From: Pelomonas sp. Root405
GTDB taxonomy: Bacteria; Pseudomonadota; Gammaproteobacteria; Burkholderiales; Burkholderiaceae_C
NCBI RefSeq assembly: GCF_001425165.1
Contig: NZ_LMDU01000001.1
Coordinates: forward strand, 404,075 to 468,074
DNA length: 64,000 nt
Reading direction: 5' to 3'
Shown here one piece after another: positions 26,550 through 36,226 of this stretch. The notes under the pieces are model-generated. The model worked only from the letters and a program-made list of their open reading frames with translations, searched no databases and was not told the origin of the DNA. Each line of letters starts with the position of its first letter. Position 1 is the stretch's first letter. The position numbers were made by a program, and so were the translations under genes.

Positions 26550-26564
26550 GACCAGGCGAGGGGC

Positions 26565-27374
26565 TCACTGAACCACGATGGATTCCTCACGCAGCGCCTC
26601 GCGCGAGCGCTCGAAGTCTGGCAGCACGGAGCGCACCGTGTCCCAGAAGGCCGGGCTGTGGTTCATCTCGCGCAGGTGGGCCAGCTCGTGGGCGACGACG
26701 TAGTCAATGATGGCTGGCGTGAAGTGGATGAGGCGCCAGTTCAGGCGGATGGAGCCGTCCGCACTCGCGCTGCCCCAACGCGTTTGCGCGGACGACAACC
26801 GCAGCCCCTTCATCGTCACGCCGAGTGCCTCGGCAAAGCGCTGACAGCGCGGCAGGAAATCCTCGCGGGCGCGGGCCTGCAGCCAGGCCTGGGTCAGGTC
26901 GCGGATCTGCTCGGCCGACGCCCCCAGGGGCAGCGGCAGACGCAGCTGGCGCACGGCGGCGTCCCAGACGATCTCGCGTTCCGCGGGTGCCAGCACCAGC
27001 GTCAGCGCATCGCCAAAAAAGGGCAGGCGGCCGCCGTCCAGCCATTCGATGCGCGAGGCCTGCACGCGCTGCTGACGCTCGCGCTGCTCGACGAGCTTGC
27101 GCAAGATCCACTCGCCCTTGTGATGCAGGGCACGCTCGATGTCGTCGATCGGCACCCAGCGCGGCGCGCTGACCCGCAGGCCCTGCGGCCCGACGACAAA
27201 GCCGATGCTGCGCCGGCGCGCGCGCTTGAGTTCGTAGCCGACGCGGTGCTGCCCCAGCCACAGCTCCCGCCGCGAGCGCGGCGCGCCGGGCTCGGCGGGC
27301 GTGATTTCCGGCGTCACATCGAACAGCGACAGCTGGCTGTCCTGCAGGAGTGGAGCCGGGCGCTTGGCGGGCAT
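26565..27374 (-). CDS. YgjP-like zinc metallopeptidase-fold protein
   Basis: The 269-residue protein carries HELAHLREMNHSPAFW (HExxH with a downstream His) near residue 225, after the WGSASADGSIRLNWRL block characteristic of the YgjP/SprT-like family (DUF45). E. coli YgjP has been described as a nucleotide pyrophosphatase, while others in this fold are peptidases, so the reaction is uncertain. The start ATG precedes a basic N-terminal tail with DSQLSLFD. It is the last gene of the minus-strand housekeeping block, five bases after plsC. Confidence 0.92.
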   Translation of the reverse strand: MPAKRPAPLLQDSQLSLFDVTPEITPAEPGAPRSRRELWLGQHRVGYELKRARRRSIGFVVGPQGLRVSAPRWVPIDDIERALHHKGEWILRKLVEQRERQQRVQASRIEWLDGGRLPFFGDALTLVLAPAEREIVWDAAVRQLRLPLPLGASAEQIRDLTQAWLQARAREDFLPRCQRFAEALGVTMKGLRLSSAQTRWGSASADGSIRLNWRLIHFTPAIIDYVVAHELAHLREMNHSPAFWDTVRSVLPDFERSREALREESIVVQ

Positions 27375-27379
27375 GCTGT

Positions 27380-28189
27380 TCAGCGTTGATTGGCGGCCGG
27401 CGCTGCCGGAGCGGCGGCGACGCCGGCGGGCAGAGGGTTTTGGTAGGCCTCCGGGTCGAGGCGGCGCATCTCGCTCTCGATCCAGTCCTTGACCTCAGCC
27501 ATCAGCTCGCCCGGCGCGCGGCCGACCGAGGGGATCTGCTTGCCGATGGAGACGTCCACCACGCCCGGGCGCAGCAGGAAGCTCTTGCGCGGCCAGCAGC
27601 GCGCCGCGGTGGCCGCGATGGGCACGACGGGCAGGCCGGCCTCGATGGCCAGGCGCGTGCCGCCGGTCTTGTAGTCACCCACCTCGCCGCGGGCGATGCG
27701 CGTGCCCTCGGGGAACATGATCACCCAGTTGCCCTGGCCGCCCAGGCGCTTGCCCTGGGTCAGCACCTTGTTCCAGGCCTCGGTGCGGCGGCCGCGGTCA
27801 ATGTGGATCATGTCCATGCGCGCCATCGCCCAGCCGAAGAACGGCACATAGAGCAGCTCGCGCTTGAAGACATAGGCCAGCGGGTGGCTGAACAGCGCCG
27901 GGTAGGCAAAGGTCTCCCAGGTGCTCTGGTGCTTGGACAGCAGCACGACGCCGGCGCGGCGGTCGGACGCCGGCGGCAGGTTCTCCATGCCGTGGATGCG
28001 CCAGCGGATGCCGCAGATGAAGCGGGCGCTCCAGACGGCGACCTTCAGCCAGCCGGCGCAAGCCCAGTAGACCGGGTCGCCGCGGCGGAAGATGGACAGG
28101 ATGAGGACGCCGGTGGCCCAGGGGATCACGGTGACGATCAGCACCAGGACAAAAATCAGCGAGCGAATCGCGCTCAGCAGGTTGGACAT
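27380..28189 (-). CDS. plsC: 1-acyl-sn-glycerol-3-phosphate acyltransferase
   Basis: The 269-residue membrane enzyme transfers an acyl chain to lysophosphatidic acid in phospholipid synthesis. It has an N-terminal membrane helix (IRSLIFVLVLIVTVIPWATG), the acyltransferase motif SKHQSTWETF (HX4E in place of the common HX4D), and FPEGTRIARGE (about residue 160) for glycerol-phosphate binding. Its ATG overlaps the stop of the gmhB-like gene (TGATG), which indicates co-translation. This order is common in betaproteobacteria. Confidence 0.93.
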   Translation of the reverse strand: MSNLLSAIRSLIFVLVLIVTVIPWATGVLILSIFRRGDPVYWACAGWLKVAVWSARFICGIRWRIHGMENLPPASDRRAGVVLLSKHQSTWETFAYPALFSHPLAYVFKRELLYVPFFGWAMARMDMIHIDRGRRTEAWNKVLTQGKRLGGQGNWVIMFPEGTRIARGEVGDYKTGGTRLAIEAGLPVVPIAATAARCWPRKSFLLRPGVVDVSIGKQIPSVGRAPGELMAEVKDWIESEMRRLDPEAYQNPLPAGVAAAPAAPAANQR

Positions 28190-28809
28190 CAGTTCAGGTC
28201 TCCGGCCTGGGTGTCGGGGGCGAGGATCTTGCCGCGCTGCTCGGCAACGCGGCGGCGCTCAGCCTGGATGATGACTTCCGCGCAACTGGCGAGGTCGTCG
28301 TGCACGCGGGCGCTCGGTACCTGCACAAGCAGGTTGGCGAGTTCCTCGGTGCCAAGGTTGCCGAAGGGGCCGGTCAGCACGAGGTGGGGAATGCAGCCGG
28401 CGTTCTGGGCCGTCAGCAGGTCGGTCAGCGACGCGCCGACCATGTGCACCGCCGGCAGCTCGACATCGAAGCGCTCGCCGATCTGCTGGATCAGGCCCGG
28501 CAGCGGCTTGCGGCAGTCGCAGCCTTCCTCGGGCGTGTGCGGGCAGAAGAAGGCCGCGTCCAGGCGCCCGCCCTTCTCGGCCAGCAACTGGTTCAGGCGC
28601 AGGTGCACCGCGTTCAGCGAGGCCATGTCGAGCAGGCCGCGGCCGATGCCGGCCTGGTTGGTCGCCAGCACCGTGTGCCAGCCGGCGTGGTTCAGGCGCG
28701 CCACGGCCTCCATCGCGCCGGGCAGCGGGTCGAGCTCCTCCGGCGCCTTGACGTGGTCGTCGCGGTAGCGGTTGAGCGTGCCGTCCCGGCCAAGGATGAC
28801 CAGCTTCAT
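28189..28809 (-). CDS. gmhB: GmhB-like HAD protein lacking catalytic aspartates
   Basis: By length (206 residues), position after glyS and zinc loop CPHTPEEGCDC (89-99) this is the heptose bisphosphate phosphatase GmhB of LPS core synthesis. TNQ (50-52) and the Lys of CRKP (101) are also intact. Yet motif I reads VILGRDGTLN, with Gly at residue 7 where the nucleophilic Asp is expected (DxD), and motif IV reads VGASLTD, with Ala at 126 in place of a metal-binding Asp. Both were checked in the nucleotide sequence. The protein should therefore be inactive as a phosphatase, unless another residue takes over, although the reading frame is intact and under apparent constraint. A start 24 bases upstream is possible. 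Confidence 0.85.
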   Translation of the reverse strand: MKLVILGRDGTLNRYRDDHVKAPEELDPLPGAMEAVARLNHAGWHTVLATNQAGIGRGLLDMASLNAVHLRLNQLLAEKGGRLDAAFFCPHTPEEGCDCRKPLPGLIQQIGERFDVELPAVHMVGASLTDLLTAQNAGCIPHLVLTGPFGNLGTEELANLLVQVPSARVHDDLASCAEVIIQAERRRVAEQRGKILAPDTQAGDLN

Positions 28810-28837
28810 GCCGTGGGCGTGGTCGGCGCGCATGGGC

Positions 28838-30970
28838 TTAGGTTGCGAGGCGCGACAGGTCGGCCACGCGGTTCATCGCGGCGTGCAGCCGACCCAGCAG
28901 CGCCAGGCGGTTGGCGCGCAGCGCGGGGTCCTCGGCATTGACCATGACGCCGTCGAAGAAGGCATCGACCGGCGCCTTCAGCGCAGCCAGTGCTTTCAGC
29001 GAGCCGGTGTAGTCGTGCTGCTCGAACAGGCGGTCAGCGGCGGGCTGGACGTCGGTGATGGCAGCGGCCAGCGCCTGCTCGGCGGCTTCCTGCAACAGCT
29101 CGGGCTTGATCTCGGTCGGCAGCTCGCCGTCGACTTTCTTCAGGATGTTGCCGACGCGCTTGTTGGCGGCAGCCAGCGAGGCCGCTTCCGCCAGGGCGGC
29201 AAAGGCGCGCACGGCCTCCAGGCGGCGCGGCACATCGCCCAGGCGAGCGGGGTTCAGCGCCAGCACGGCATCGACTTCCTGGGCGCTGTAGCCCTGGTCG
29301 CGTAGGCTGACGGCCAGGCGGTCGGAGAAGAAGCTCCGCAGCGCCTCGCTTGGGTTGGTAATCAGCTCACCGAACGGCGGTACGGCCGCGTCGATCAAAG
29401 CCGGCAGGTCCAGCGGTAGATTCTTCTCGACCAGGATGCGGATGACGCCGAGTGCATGGCGGCGCAGCGCGAACGGGTCCTTGTCGCCAGTGGGCAGCTG
29501 GCCGATGCCGAACAGGCCCACCAGCGTCTCCAGCTTGTCAGCCAGCGCCACGACGGTGCCGGTGTGGTTGCGCGGCAGCGCATCGCCGGCGAAGCGGGGC
29601 TTGTAGTGGTCCTCGATGGCGATGGCGACACCGTCGCGCAAGCCCTCGTGGCGGGCGTAGTAGCCGCCCATGATGCCCTGCAGCTCGGGGAACTCGCCGA
29701 CCATGTCGGTCAGCAGGTCGCACTTGGCGAGCTGGCTGGCTTGCTGGGCCTTGCTGTCCAGCACGTCGAACTCGTCCTTGGCTTCGACCGTGTAAGGCAC
29801 GGTGGCCATGCGCATCTGGTTGACGATGGCGTGCGCGATGGCGCGGACGCGTTCGGCGCGCTCGCCCTGGCTGCCCAGCTTGCCGTGATAAACCACCTTG
29901 GCGAGGCCGGGCAGGCGGTCGGCCAGCTTCTTCTTGCGGTCCTGGTCGAAGAAGAACTTGGCGTCGGCCAGGCGCGGGCGCACGACGCGCTCGTTGCCCT
30001 GCACGACGGCACTGGCGTCGGCCGGCGCGATGTTGCTGACCACCAGGAAGTGGCGAGTCAGCTTGCCCTGCGAGTCCAGCAGCGGGAAGTACTTCTGGTT
30101 GGCCTTCATCGTCAGGATGAGGCACTCCTGCGGCACGGCCAGGAACTCGGCCTCGAAGGCGCAGGTCAGCACATTCGGGCGCTCGACGAGGGCGGTCACT
30201 TCATCCAGCAGCGCTTCGTCGTCGATGGGTGTCAGGCTCAGCGCATCGGCCGCGCCTTTCAGCTGGCGCGAGATCTCGGCGCGGCGCTCGGCGAAGCTGG
30301 CGATGACGGCGCCCTGGTCGCTCAACTGAGCGGCATAGCTGTCGGCGGACTCGATGCTGACGGTGGGCTGGGCGGCTTCGAAGCGGTGGCCGCTGGTGGT
30401 GCGGCCGGCCACCAGTCCCAGTGCCTGGACCGGCACGATCTCACTGCCATGCAGCGCGACCAGGCCATGCGCCGGGCGCACGAACTTCACATCGGTCCAG
30501 CCATCGGCGAGCTGGTAGCTCATGACCTTGGGGATGGGCAGCTTGGCCAGCGTCTCGTCCAGTGCCTTCTGAAGGCCTTGAGCCAGCGTGGCGCCAGCCA
30601 CCATGCTGTCCCAGAACAGCGCCTCGGCCTTGCCATCGGGCGCGCGTTTCAATTGAGGCACGACTTCGGGGCCGGCGCCGATGGACGCCAGCTTCTTCAG
30701 AAGCGCGGGCGTCGGCTGTCCGTCGGCGGTCAACGCGACGGCGACAGGCATCAGCTTTTGCTGGACGGCCTTGTCGGCGGCCTTGGCGGCAACGCCGGCG
30801 ACGTGCACGCCCAGGCGGCGTGGCGACGCGAACGACATGACGGCCGCATCCGCAGCGGCCAGGCCCTGAGCCTTGAGGCTGTCCGCCAGCACGCCCGCGA
30901 ATGACTCACCCAGCTTCTTCAGCGCCTTGGGCGGCAGCTCTTCGACAAACAGTTCAACGAGCAAATTCAT
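28838..30970 (-). CDS. glyS: Glycyl-tRNA synthetase beta subunit
   Basis: The 710-residue subunit binds tRNA-Gly and works with GlyQ as an alpha2-beta2 enzyme. It starts LLVELFVEELPPKALKKLG, a strongly conserved N-terminus, and has CLILTMKANQKYFPLLD, an HD-like domain (CDLLTDMVGEFPELQGIMG, YARHEG) and the C-terminal anticodon-binding-like helices ending FFDGVMVNAEDPALRANRL. Its ATG overlaps the glyQ stop (TGATG); the upstream TTG in frame was not used. Confidence 0.98.
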   Translation of the reverse strand: MNLLVELFVEELPPKALKKLGESFAGVLADSLKAQGLAAADAAVMSFASPRRLGVHVAGVAAKAADKAVQQKLMPVAVALTADGQPTPALLKKLASIGAGPEVVPQLKRAPDGKAEALFWDSMVAGATLAQGLQKALDETLAKLPIPKVMSYQLADGWTDVKFVRPAHGLVALHGSEIVPVQALGLVAGRTTSGHRFEAAQPTVSIESADSYAAQLSDQGAVIASFAERRAEISRQLKGAADALSLTPIDDEALLDEVTALVERPNVLTCAFEAEFLAVPQECLILTMKANQKYFPLLDSQGKLTRHFLVVSNIAPADASAVVQGNERVVRPRLADAKFFFDQDRKKKLADRLPGLAKVVYHGKLGSQGERAERVRAIAHAIVNQMRMATVPYTVEAKDEFDVLDSKAQQASQLAKCDLLTDMVGEFPELQGIMGGYYARHEGLRDGVAIAIEDHYKPRFAGDALPRNHTGTVVALADKLETLVGLFGIGQLPTGDKDPFALRRHALGVIRILVEKNLPLDLPALIDAAVPPFGELITNPSEALRSFFSDRLAVSLRDQGYSAQEVDAVLALNPARLGDVPRRLEAVRAFAALAEAASLAAANKRVGNILKKVDGELPTEIKPELLQEAAEQALAAAITDVQPAADRLFEQHDYTGSLKALAALKAPVDAFFDGVMVNAEDPALRANRLALLGRLHAAMNRVADLSRLAT

Positions 30971-31902
30971 CAAGCGGCCGCCTTCTTGCTGTTCTTCAGT
31001 TCGATCTGCGCGACGACTTCATCGGCCCAGGCCTTGGGCGCCATCGGGAAGCCCAACCGCGCGCGGCTGTCGAGATAGCTCTGCGCCACGGCGCGCGCCA
31101 GATTGCGAATGCGGCCGATGTAGGCGGCGCGCTCGGTCACGCTGATGGCGCCACGGGCGTCCAGCAGGTTGAAGCTGTGGCCGGCCTTGAGCAGCTGCTC
31201 GTAGGCGGGCAGGGCGAGCTTCTCGGCCATCAGCTCCTGGCTCTTCTTCTCATGCGCGGCAAAGGCGCTGAGCAGGAAGTCGACGTCGCTGTGCTCGAAG
31301 TTGTAGGTGCTTTGCTCGACCTCGTTCTGGTGGAACACGTCGCCGTAGGTCAGGCCGTCGGTATAGACCAGGTCGTAGACCGATTCCTTGCCCTGCAGAT
31401 ACATGGCCAGGCGCTCCAGCCCGTAGGTGATCTCGCCGGTGATGGGCTTGCAGTCGATGCCGCCGACCTGCTGGAAGTAGGTGAACTGCGTCACCTCCAT
31501 GCCGTTCAGCCAGACCTCCCAGCCCAGGCCCCAGCAGCCGAGCGTCGGGTTCTCCCAGTCGTCCTCGACGAAGCGCACGTCGTTCTTCTTCAGGTCGAAG
31601 CCGAGGGCCTCCAGCGAGCCGAGATACAGCTCCAGGATGTTGGCCGGGGCGGGCTTGAGCACGACCTGGTACTGGTAGTAGTGCTGCAGGCGGTTGGGGT
31701 TGTCGCCGTAGCGGCCGTCCTTGGGGCGGCGGCTGGGCTGCACATAGCCGGCCTTCCAGGGTTCGGGGCCGAGGGCGCGCAGGAAGGTGGCGGTGTGGCT
31801 GGTGCCGGCGCCGACTTCCATGTCGTAGGGCTGGAGCAATGCGCAGCCTTGTTGGGACCAATAGTCCTGAAGCGTCAGGATGATTTGCTGGAAGGTCAGC
31901 AT
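30970..31902 (-). CDS. glyQ: Glycyl-tRNA synthetase alpha subunit
   Basis: The 310-residue catalytic subunit attaches glycine to its tRNA. The sequence is nearly invariant in the family: [57 protein letters not shown] and [13 protein letters not shown]. The start is at MLTFQQ; upstream codons in frame lack similarity. It lies 29 bases after lnt and overlaps glyS, so it belongs to one transcript with both. Confidence 0.98.
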   Translation of the reverse strand: MLTFQQIILTLQDYWSQQGCALLQPYDMEVGAGTSHTATFLRALGPEPWKAGYVQPSRRPKDGRYGDNPNRLQHYYQYQVVLKPAPANILELYLGSLEALGFDLKKNDVRFVEDDWENPTLGCWGLGWEVWLNGMEVTQFTYFQQVGGIDCKPITGEITYGLERLAMYLQGKESVYDLVYTDGLTYGDVFHQNEVEQSTYNFEHSDVDFLLSAFAAHEKKSQELMAEKLALPAYEQLLKAGHSFNLLDARGAISVTERAAYIGRIRNLARAVAQSYLDSRARLGFPMAPKAWADEVVAQIELKNSKKAAA

Positions 31903-31931
31903 GGGGCTAGCGGAAACGGGGGTGGCCGATT

Positions 31932-33374
31932 CTATTGGCCGGCCTTCCTCAGTCCGATCAGGGTCAACAGCCCCAGCCCCCAGAGCGGCCACAGGCCCAG
32001 CGCGGCCAGCCAGCGGGCGTAAGGCGTCGAGCCGCTGCGGCCGTCGACATCGGCCTCCAGCACACCGCGTTGCAGTGGCGGCAGACGAGCCGTGATGCGG
32101 CCCTGGTGGTCGACGACGGCCGTGGAGCCGGTGTTGGTCGAGCGCACGACGGGGCGCTGGAATTCCAGCGCGCGCATCTGCGAGAACTGCAGATGCTGGT
32201 CCTGGACCATGACGGTGCCGAACCACGCCAGGTTGCTGACGTTGACGAAGACGGTCGCTGCGTCGGGGCCCACCGCGCTTTGCACGAAGTCCTCGCCAAA
32301 CAGGTCCTCGTAGCAGATCAGGGGCCGCAGGCGCTGGCCGGCCACGGCCCAGGCGCGCTGGTGGCTGCCGCGGGCCTGGTCGTCCAGGGGGATGTTCATG
32401 GCCCGCACGAACCAGCCGAAGCCGGGCGGGATGAATTCGCCGAAGGGCAGCAGGTGGTGCTTGCCGTAGAAGTAGTCGCTGCCGAGGCCGACGACCGAGT
32501 TGACATAGCCCTCGTCGGCATTGCCGAGGAAGCTGCCGAGCAGGGCCGGGCGCTCGGGGTTGGACAGGCGCACGAGCGTGGCGCGGTCCAGCTCAGCCAG
32601 CGGCAGCGGCACGACGGATTCGGGCGTGATGACGACCTGGCCGCGGGCCGACTCGATGAGCCGGGCCAGCAGTTCCATGTTGGCGGCAAAGCGGGCAGGA
32701 TCGAACTTCTGATCCTGCGGGATGCTGGGCTGCACCAGGGACAAGGTGACGCGCCCGGCCGACGTCGTGAAGTCCTGCGGCAGCAGCAGGCCGGCCAGAG
32801 GCAGCAGCACCGCGGGCGCAGCCAGGCGCCAAGCCTTCTCGCGCATCAAAACGAGGCCGGCTGCGGCGAGTGCGGCCAGCGCCGTGATGCCGTAGACACC
32901 GATCCACGCCGCCCAGCCGGCCAGTGGCCCGACGCTGTGCGCATAGCCCGACGCGATCCACGGAAAGCCGGTGAACCAGGTCGCCCGCGCCAGTTCGGCC
33001 AGCAGCCAGGCCGGCACCAGGGCCAGCAGTCGGATGCGGCCGGGCGCGATCCAGCGCGCTGTCAGCCCGAGCGCCAGCGCGTAATAGCTGCACAGGAATG
33101 CCGCCAGCAAGGCGACCGCCAGCGCGGCCAGCAGCCAGGGAATACCGCCGAACTGGTGCATGCTGATGTGCAACCACCACAGGCCAGATGCCAGCCAGCC
33201 CCAGCCGAACAAGGCACCGCACAGCGCGGCGACTCGCGGCGTGGCATGCGACACCAGGCCGAACAGGATGGCCAGCGCGGCGATCTGAGCCCACCAGGCG
33301 TCAGTGGGGGCAAATGAGGCCGTGTGCAGCAGCCCGGCGGCCAGCGCCACCGCTGCTTTCACCGCAGTCTTCAC
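31932..33374 (-). CDS. lnt: Apolipoprotein N-acyltransferase
   Basis: The 480-residue inner membrane enzyme adds the third acyl chain to lipoproteins. After about six membrane helices it has a nitrilase-type domain with the catalytic triad visible as [11 protein letters not shown] (Glu), [13 protein letters not shown] (Lys) and [12 protein letters not shown] (Cys, about residue 358). A GTG start overlaps the corC stop (GTGA), so the two are coupled, as in many proteobacteria. A last membrane segment closes the protein ([21 protein letters not shown]). Confidence 0.95.
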   Translation of the reverse strand: MKTAVKAAVALAAGLLHTASFAPTDAWWAQIAALAILFGLVSHATPRVAALCGALFGWGWLASGLWWLHISMHQFGGIPWLLAALAVALLAAFLCSYYALALGLTARWIAPGRIRLLALVPAWLLAELARATWFTGFPWIASGYAHSVGPLAGWAAWIGVYGITALAALAAAGLVLMREKAWRLAAPAVLLPLAGLLLPQDFTTSAGRVTLSLVQPSIPQDQKFDPARFAANMELLARLIESARGQVVITPESVVPLPLAELDRATLVRLSNPERPALLGSFLGNADEGYVNSVVGLGSDYFYGKHHLLPFGEFIPPGFGWFVRAMNIPLDDQARGSHQRAWAVAGQRLRPLICYEDLFGEDFVQSAVGPDAATVFVNVSNLAWFGTVMVQDQHLQFSQMRALEFQRPVVRSTNTGSTAVVDHQGRITARLPPLQRGVLEADVDGRSGSTPYARWLAALGLWPLWGLGLLTLIGLRKAGQ

Positions 33375-34261
33375 GCCGCGGACTCGCCGTCGGGTGCGCG
33401 CGTGACCTTGAACCAGCGCACTGCGCCGCCGCGGGTCAGCATGACGGCGAAGTTAAGGCCGGCGACCTGCACGGCTTCGCCACGGCGCGGCACTCGGCCA
33501 TGCTGGTGCGCGACGAGGCCGCCGATGGTGTCGAAGTCCTGCTCAGACAGGTCCAGGCCGAAGGCAGCATTGACGGCTGCGATGGTCGCGTCGCCGGCCA
33601 CGCGCTGGCTGCCGTCGGCCAGTGTGTAGATGCCGGTGTCCGAGCTCTCTTCATCGAACTCGTCCTCGATCTCGCCGACGATCTCTTCCAGCACGTCCTC
33701 GATGGTGATGAGGCCGGCGGTGTTGCCGAACTCGTCGATGACGATGGCGAGGTGGTTGCGGTTGGAGCGAAAGTCGCGCAGCAGCTCGTTGAGCCCCTTG
33801 CTCTCGGGCACGAAGACGGTCGGGCGCAGCAGGGCGCGCAAATTGAGCTCCGGCGCGCGCTGCATCTTCAGCAGGTCCTTGGCGAGCAGGATGCCGATGA
33901 TGTTGTCCCGCGTACCTTCATAGACGGGGAAGCGCGAGTGGCCGGTGTCGATCACGATGCCCAGCAATTCGTCGTAGGGCGCATCGATGTCCAGCAGGTC
34001 CATGCGCGGCGCGGCCACCATCGCGTCGCCGGCCGACAGCTCGGCCATGCGCAACACGCCTTCCAGCATCTGGCGCGACTCGGGCTCGATCAGCTCACGT
34101 TGTTCGGCGTCGGCCAGGGTGTCGATCAGTTCAGACTTGGAGTCAGGGCCGGGGTGCAGGAACTCCAGCATGCGCTCCAGCAGGCCACGCGCCTCGGGCT
34201 GGTGTTTGGCGGCCCCGCGAACTGGGGGCCTGCCTGAATGTGGTTCGCTCAAGGGGAGCAT
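33371..34261 (-). CDS. corC: CorC/HlyC family CBS domain protein
   Basis: The 296-residue protein has two CBS domains (AAPRMDLLDIDAPYDELLG and LRPTVFVPESKGLNELLRDF) and a C-terminal CorC_HlyC transporter-associated domain (VAGDATIAAVNAAFGLDL). It lacks membrane segments and resembles the soluble CorC/YbeX protein linked to magnesium and cobalt efflux and to ribosome maturation. It is the first gene of the minus-strand block; a TTG one codon upstream of the ATG was not used. Confidence 0.94.
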   Translation of the reverse strand: MLPLSEPHSGRPPVRGAAKHQPEARGLLERMLEFLHPGPDSKSELIDTLADAEQRELIEPESRQMLEGVLRMAELSAGDAMVAAPRMDLLDIDAPYDELLGIVIDTGHSRFPVYEGTRDNIIGILLAKDLLKMQRAPELNLRALLRPTVFVPESKGLNELLRDFRSNRNHLAIVIDEFGNTAGLITIEDVLEEIVGEIEDEFDEESSDTGIYTLADGSQRVAGDATIAAVNAAFGLDLSEQDFDTIGGLVAHQHGRVPRRGEAVQVAGLNFAVMLTRGGAVRWFKVTRAPDGESAA

Positions 34262-34367
34262 CAAGGGATTGCGACAGGGGACAGAATAGCCGATCAGCTT
34301 GCCAAGCCCTTGTAGTCCGGCGGGCAGTCCCTATCTGTGTCGCCTTCATTCGAAACGGTCCCCCGCC

Positions 34368-35423
34368 ATGTCCTCTTCCGCCAAAGGCCTCATCCCCGCC
34401 ACCATCCTCACGGGCTTCCTCGGCGCCGGTAAAACCACGCTGCTCAAGCGCGTGCTGACCGAAGCCCACGGCCAGAAGATCGCCATCATCGAGAACGAGT
34501 TCGGCGAGGAGAACATCGACAACGACATCCTGGTGTCGGACACCAACGAGCAGATCATCCAGATGAGCAACGGCTGCGTCTGCTGCACCATTCGCGAGGA
34601 CCTGCGCACGACGCTGAGCGACCTGGCCGCCAAGCGCCGCAAGGGTGAATTGACCTTCGACCGCGTCATCATCGAGACCACCGGCCTGGCCGACCCCGGC
34701 CCGGTCGCTCAGACCTTCTTCATGGACGATGAGATCGCCGAGAGCTACCTGCTGGACTCGGTGCTGACGCTGGTGGACGCCAAGCACGCCGACGACCAGC
34801 TCAACGGCCGGCAGGAAGCGCGCATGCAGGTGGGCTTTGCCGACCAGATCTTCATCAGCAAGAGCGACCTGGTCGAGCCGGCGGTGGTTGAAGCGCTGGT
34901 GCACCGCATCAAGCACATGAACCCGCGCGCGCCCATCCAGACGGCGCATTTCGGCGAGGTGGCGCTCAGCAAGGTGTTCGATCTGCGCGGCTTCAATCTG
35001 AACGCCAAGCTGGAGATCGATCCCGACTTTCTGAAGGCCGACGGCCATGACCATCATCACGGCCATGACCACCATGACCATGAGCACGGTGAACATTGCG
35101 ACCACCCGCACCACCACGCCCATGACGACGACGTGAAGAGCTTCGTCTTCAAATCAGACAAGCCCTTCAATCCCGCCAAGCTGGAGGACTTCCTCGGGGC
35201 CATCGTGCAGGTCTACGGCCCGAAGATGCTGAGATACAAAGGTGTCCTACACATGAAAGGCACGGACAAGAAGGTCATTTTCCAGGGTGTTCATCAGATG
35301 ATGGGCTCCGATCTCGGCCCGAAATGGATGCCCGGAGAGAAAAAGCAGAGCAAGATGGTGTTCATTGGTATCGACCTTCCCAAAGAGATCCTGATGCAGG
35401 GCTTGGAAGGTTGTTTGGCTTGA
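34368..35423 (+). CDS. COG0523 GTPase metallochaperone with His-rich loop
   Basis: The 351-residue protein belongs to the CobW/YjiA/ZNG1 family that uses GTP to deliver metals. Walker A GFLGAGKTTLL (about 14-24), the metal motif GCVCC (about 65-69) and SKSDL for guanine are present. A 28-residue stretch from about residue 225 is dense with His, Asp and Glu and lies before the C-terminal domain (KSFVFKSDKPFNPAKLEDFL), pointing to zinc. The start ATG is preferred to an upstream frame extension because the Walker strand starts here. It is followed by dksA after 156 bases. Confidence 0.95.
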   Translation: MSSSAKGLIPATILTGFLGAGKTTLLKRVLTEAHGQKIAIIENEFGEENIDNDILVSDTNEQIIQMSNGCVCCTIREDLRTTLSDLAAKRRKGELTFDRVIIETTGLADPGPVAQTFFMDDEIAESYLLDSVLTLVDAKHADDQLNGRQEARMQVGFADQIFISKSDLVEPAVVEALVHRIKHMNPRAPIQTAHFGEVALSKVFDLRGFNLNAKLEIDPDFLKADGHDHHHGHDHHDHEHGEHCDHPHHHAHDDDVKSFVFKSDKPFNPAKLEDFLGAIVQVYGPKMLRYKGVLHMKGTDKKVIFQGVHQMMGSDLGPKWMPGEKKQSKMVFIGIDLPKEILMQGLEGCLA

Positions 35424-35579
35424 TGTTCCCGGCCCTCCGGAGCCCTGTTTCCGGGGGGGTGCAGATGGATGAATCCTCATGGCTACAATCCGCCGCGCTC
35501 AAAAATGGGCCGCCGGCTAACAGCAGTGGGATCAAGGTCTGACACCGCGCCGATGCAAGCCCTGAGCGAGGAGATGACT

Positions 35580-36218
35580 GTGAGCAAGACCCCGGCCCCA
35601 AAAACCGCCGCATCCAAAGGTGCGAAGAAGACCGATATCGGTGCTGACGTCGCCATGTTGGAAGCGCCCGCACCGGCGAATCGGTTTGCCGACCGCTTTG
35701 CGCCGCCCAAGCCACCTGCGCGCGGTGCCAACCACACCGACGAAACGCCACGCGTGGCCGCCAAGGGTGACCCCAAGCTCGTCAATGCCTGGAAGAGCAA
35801 ACCGGGTGCCGAGCTGACCGACGCCGAAGTCCTGGCCATGCCGGACTCGGAGTACATGAATGCCAAGCAGATCGAGTTCTTCCGCGCCAAGCTCACCGAA
35901 CTGAAGAACGGCGTGCTGTCCAACGCGGGCGAGACGACCGAGCATCTGCGCGAGGACACGACCATCGTGCCCGACCCCGCCGACCGGGCGACCATCGAGG
36001 AAGAGCATGCGCTGGAACTGCGAACGCGCGACCGCGAGCGCAAGCTGCTCAAGAAGATCGTGCAGTCCATTGCCCGCCTCGACACGGGCGAATACGGCTA
36101 CTGCGACGAGACCGGCGAGCCCATCGGCCTGGGTCGCCTGATCGCCCGCCCGACGGCGACGCTGTCGCTCGAAGCGCAGCAGCGCCGCGAGTTGAAGCAA
36201 AAAATGTTCGGCGACTGA
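35580..36218 (+). CDS. dksA: RNA polymerase-binding regulator DksA, one-cysteine form
   Basis: DksA sits in the secondary channel of RNA polymerase and with ppGpp mediates the stringent response. The coiled-coil tip has the two key acidic residues in VPDPADRATIEEE. The zinc-finger region reads YCDETGEPIGLGRL then TATLSLEAQQ, so only one of four cysteines remains (CxxT in place of CxxC; second pair lost), a form that should fold without zinc. The N-terminus has a 70-residue Ala/Pro/Lys-rich extension. A GTG start with AGGAG 7 bases upstream was chosen; ATGs at 35553 and 35574 are alternatives. Confidence 0.93.
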   Translation: MSKTPAPKTAASKGAKKTDIGADVAMLEAPAPANRFADRFAPPKPPARGANHTDETPRVAAKGDPKLVNAWKSKPGAELTDAEVLAMPDSEYMNAKQIEFFRAKLTELKNGVLSNAGETTEHLREDTTIVPDPADRATIEEEHALELRTRDRERKLLKKIVQSIARLDTGEYGYCDETGEPIGLGRLIARPTATLSLEAQQRRELKQKMFGD

Positions 36219-36226
36219 CCCGCAGC

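Noticed and set aside
26146-26564. RNase P, 6S, tmRNA or SRP RNA
   Set aside because: I looked for the conserved cores on both strands, for example GAGGAAAGTC of RNase P RNA, and saw none.
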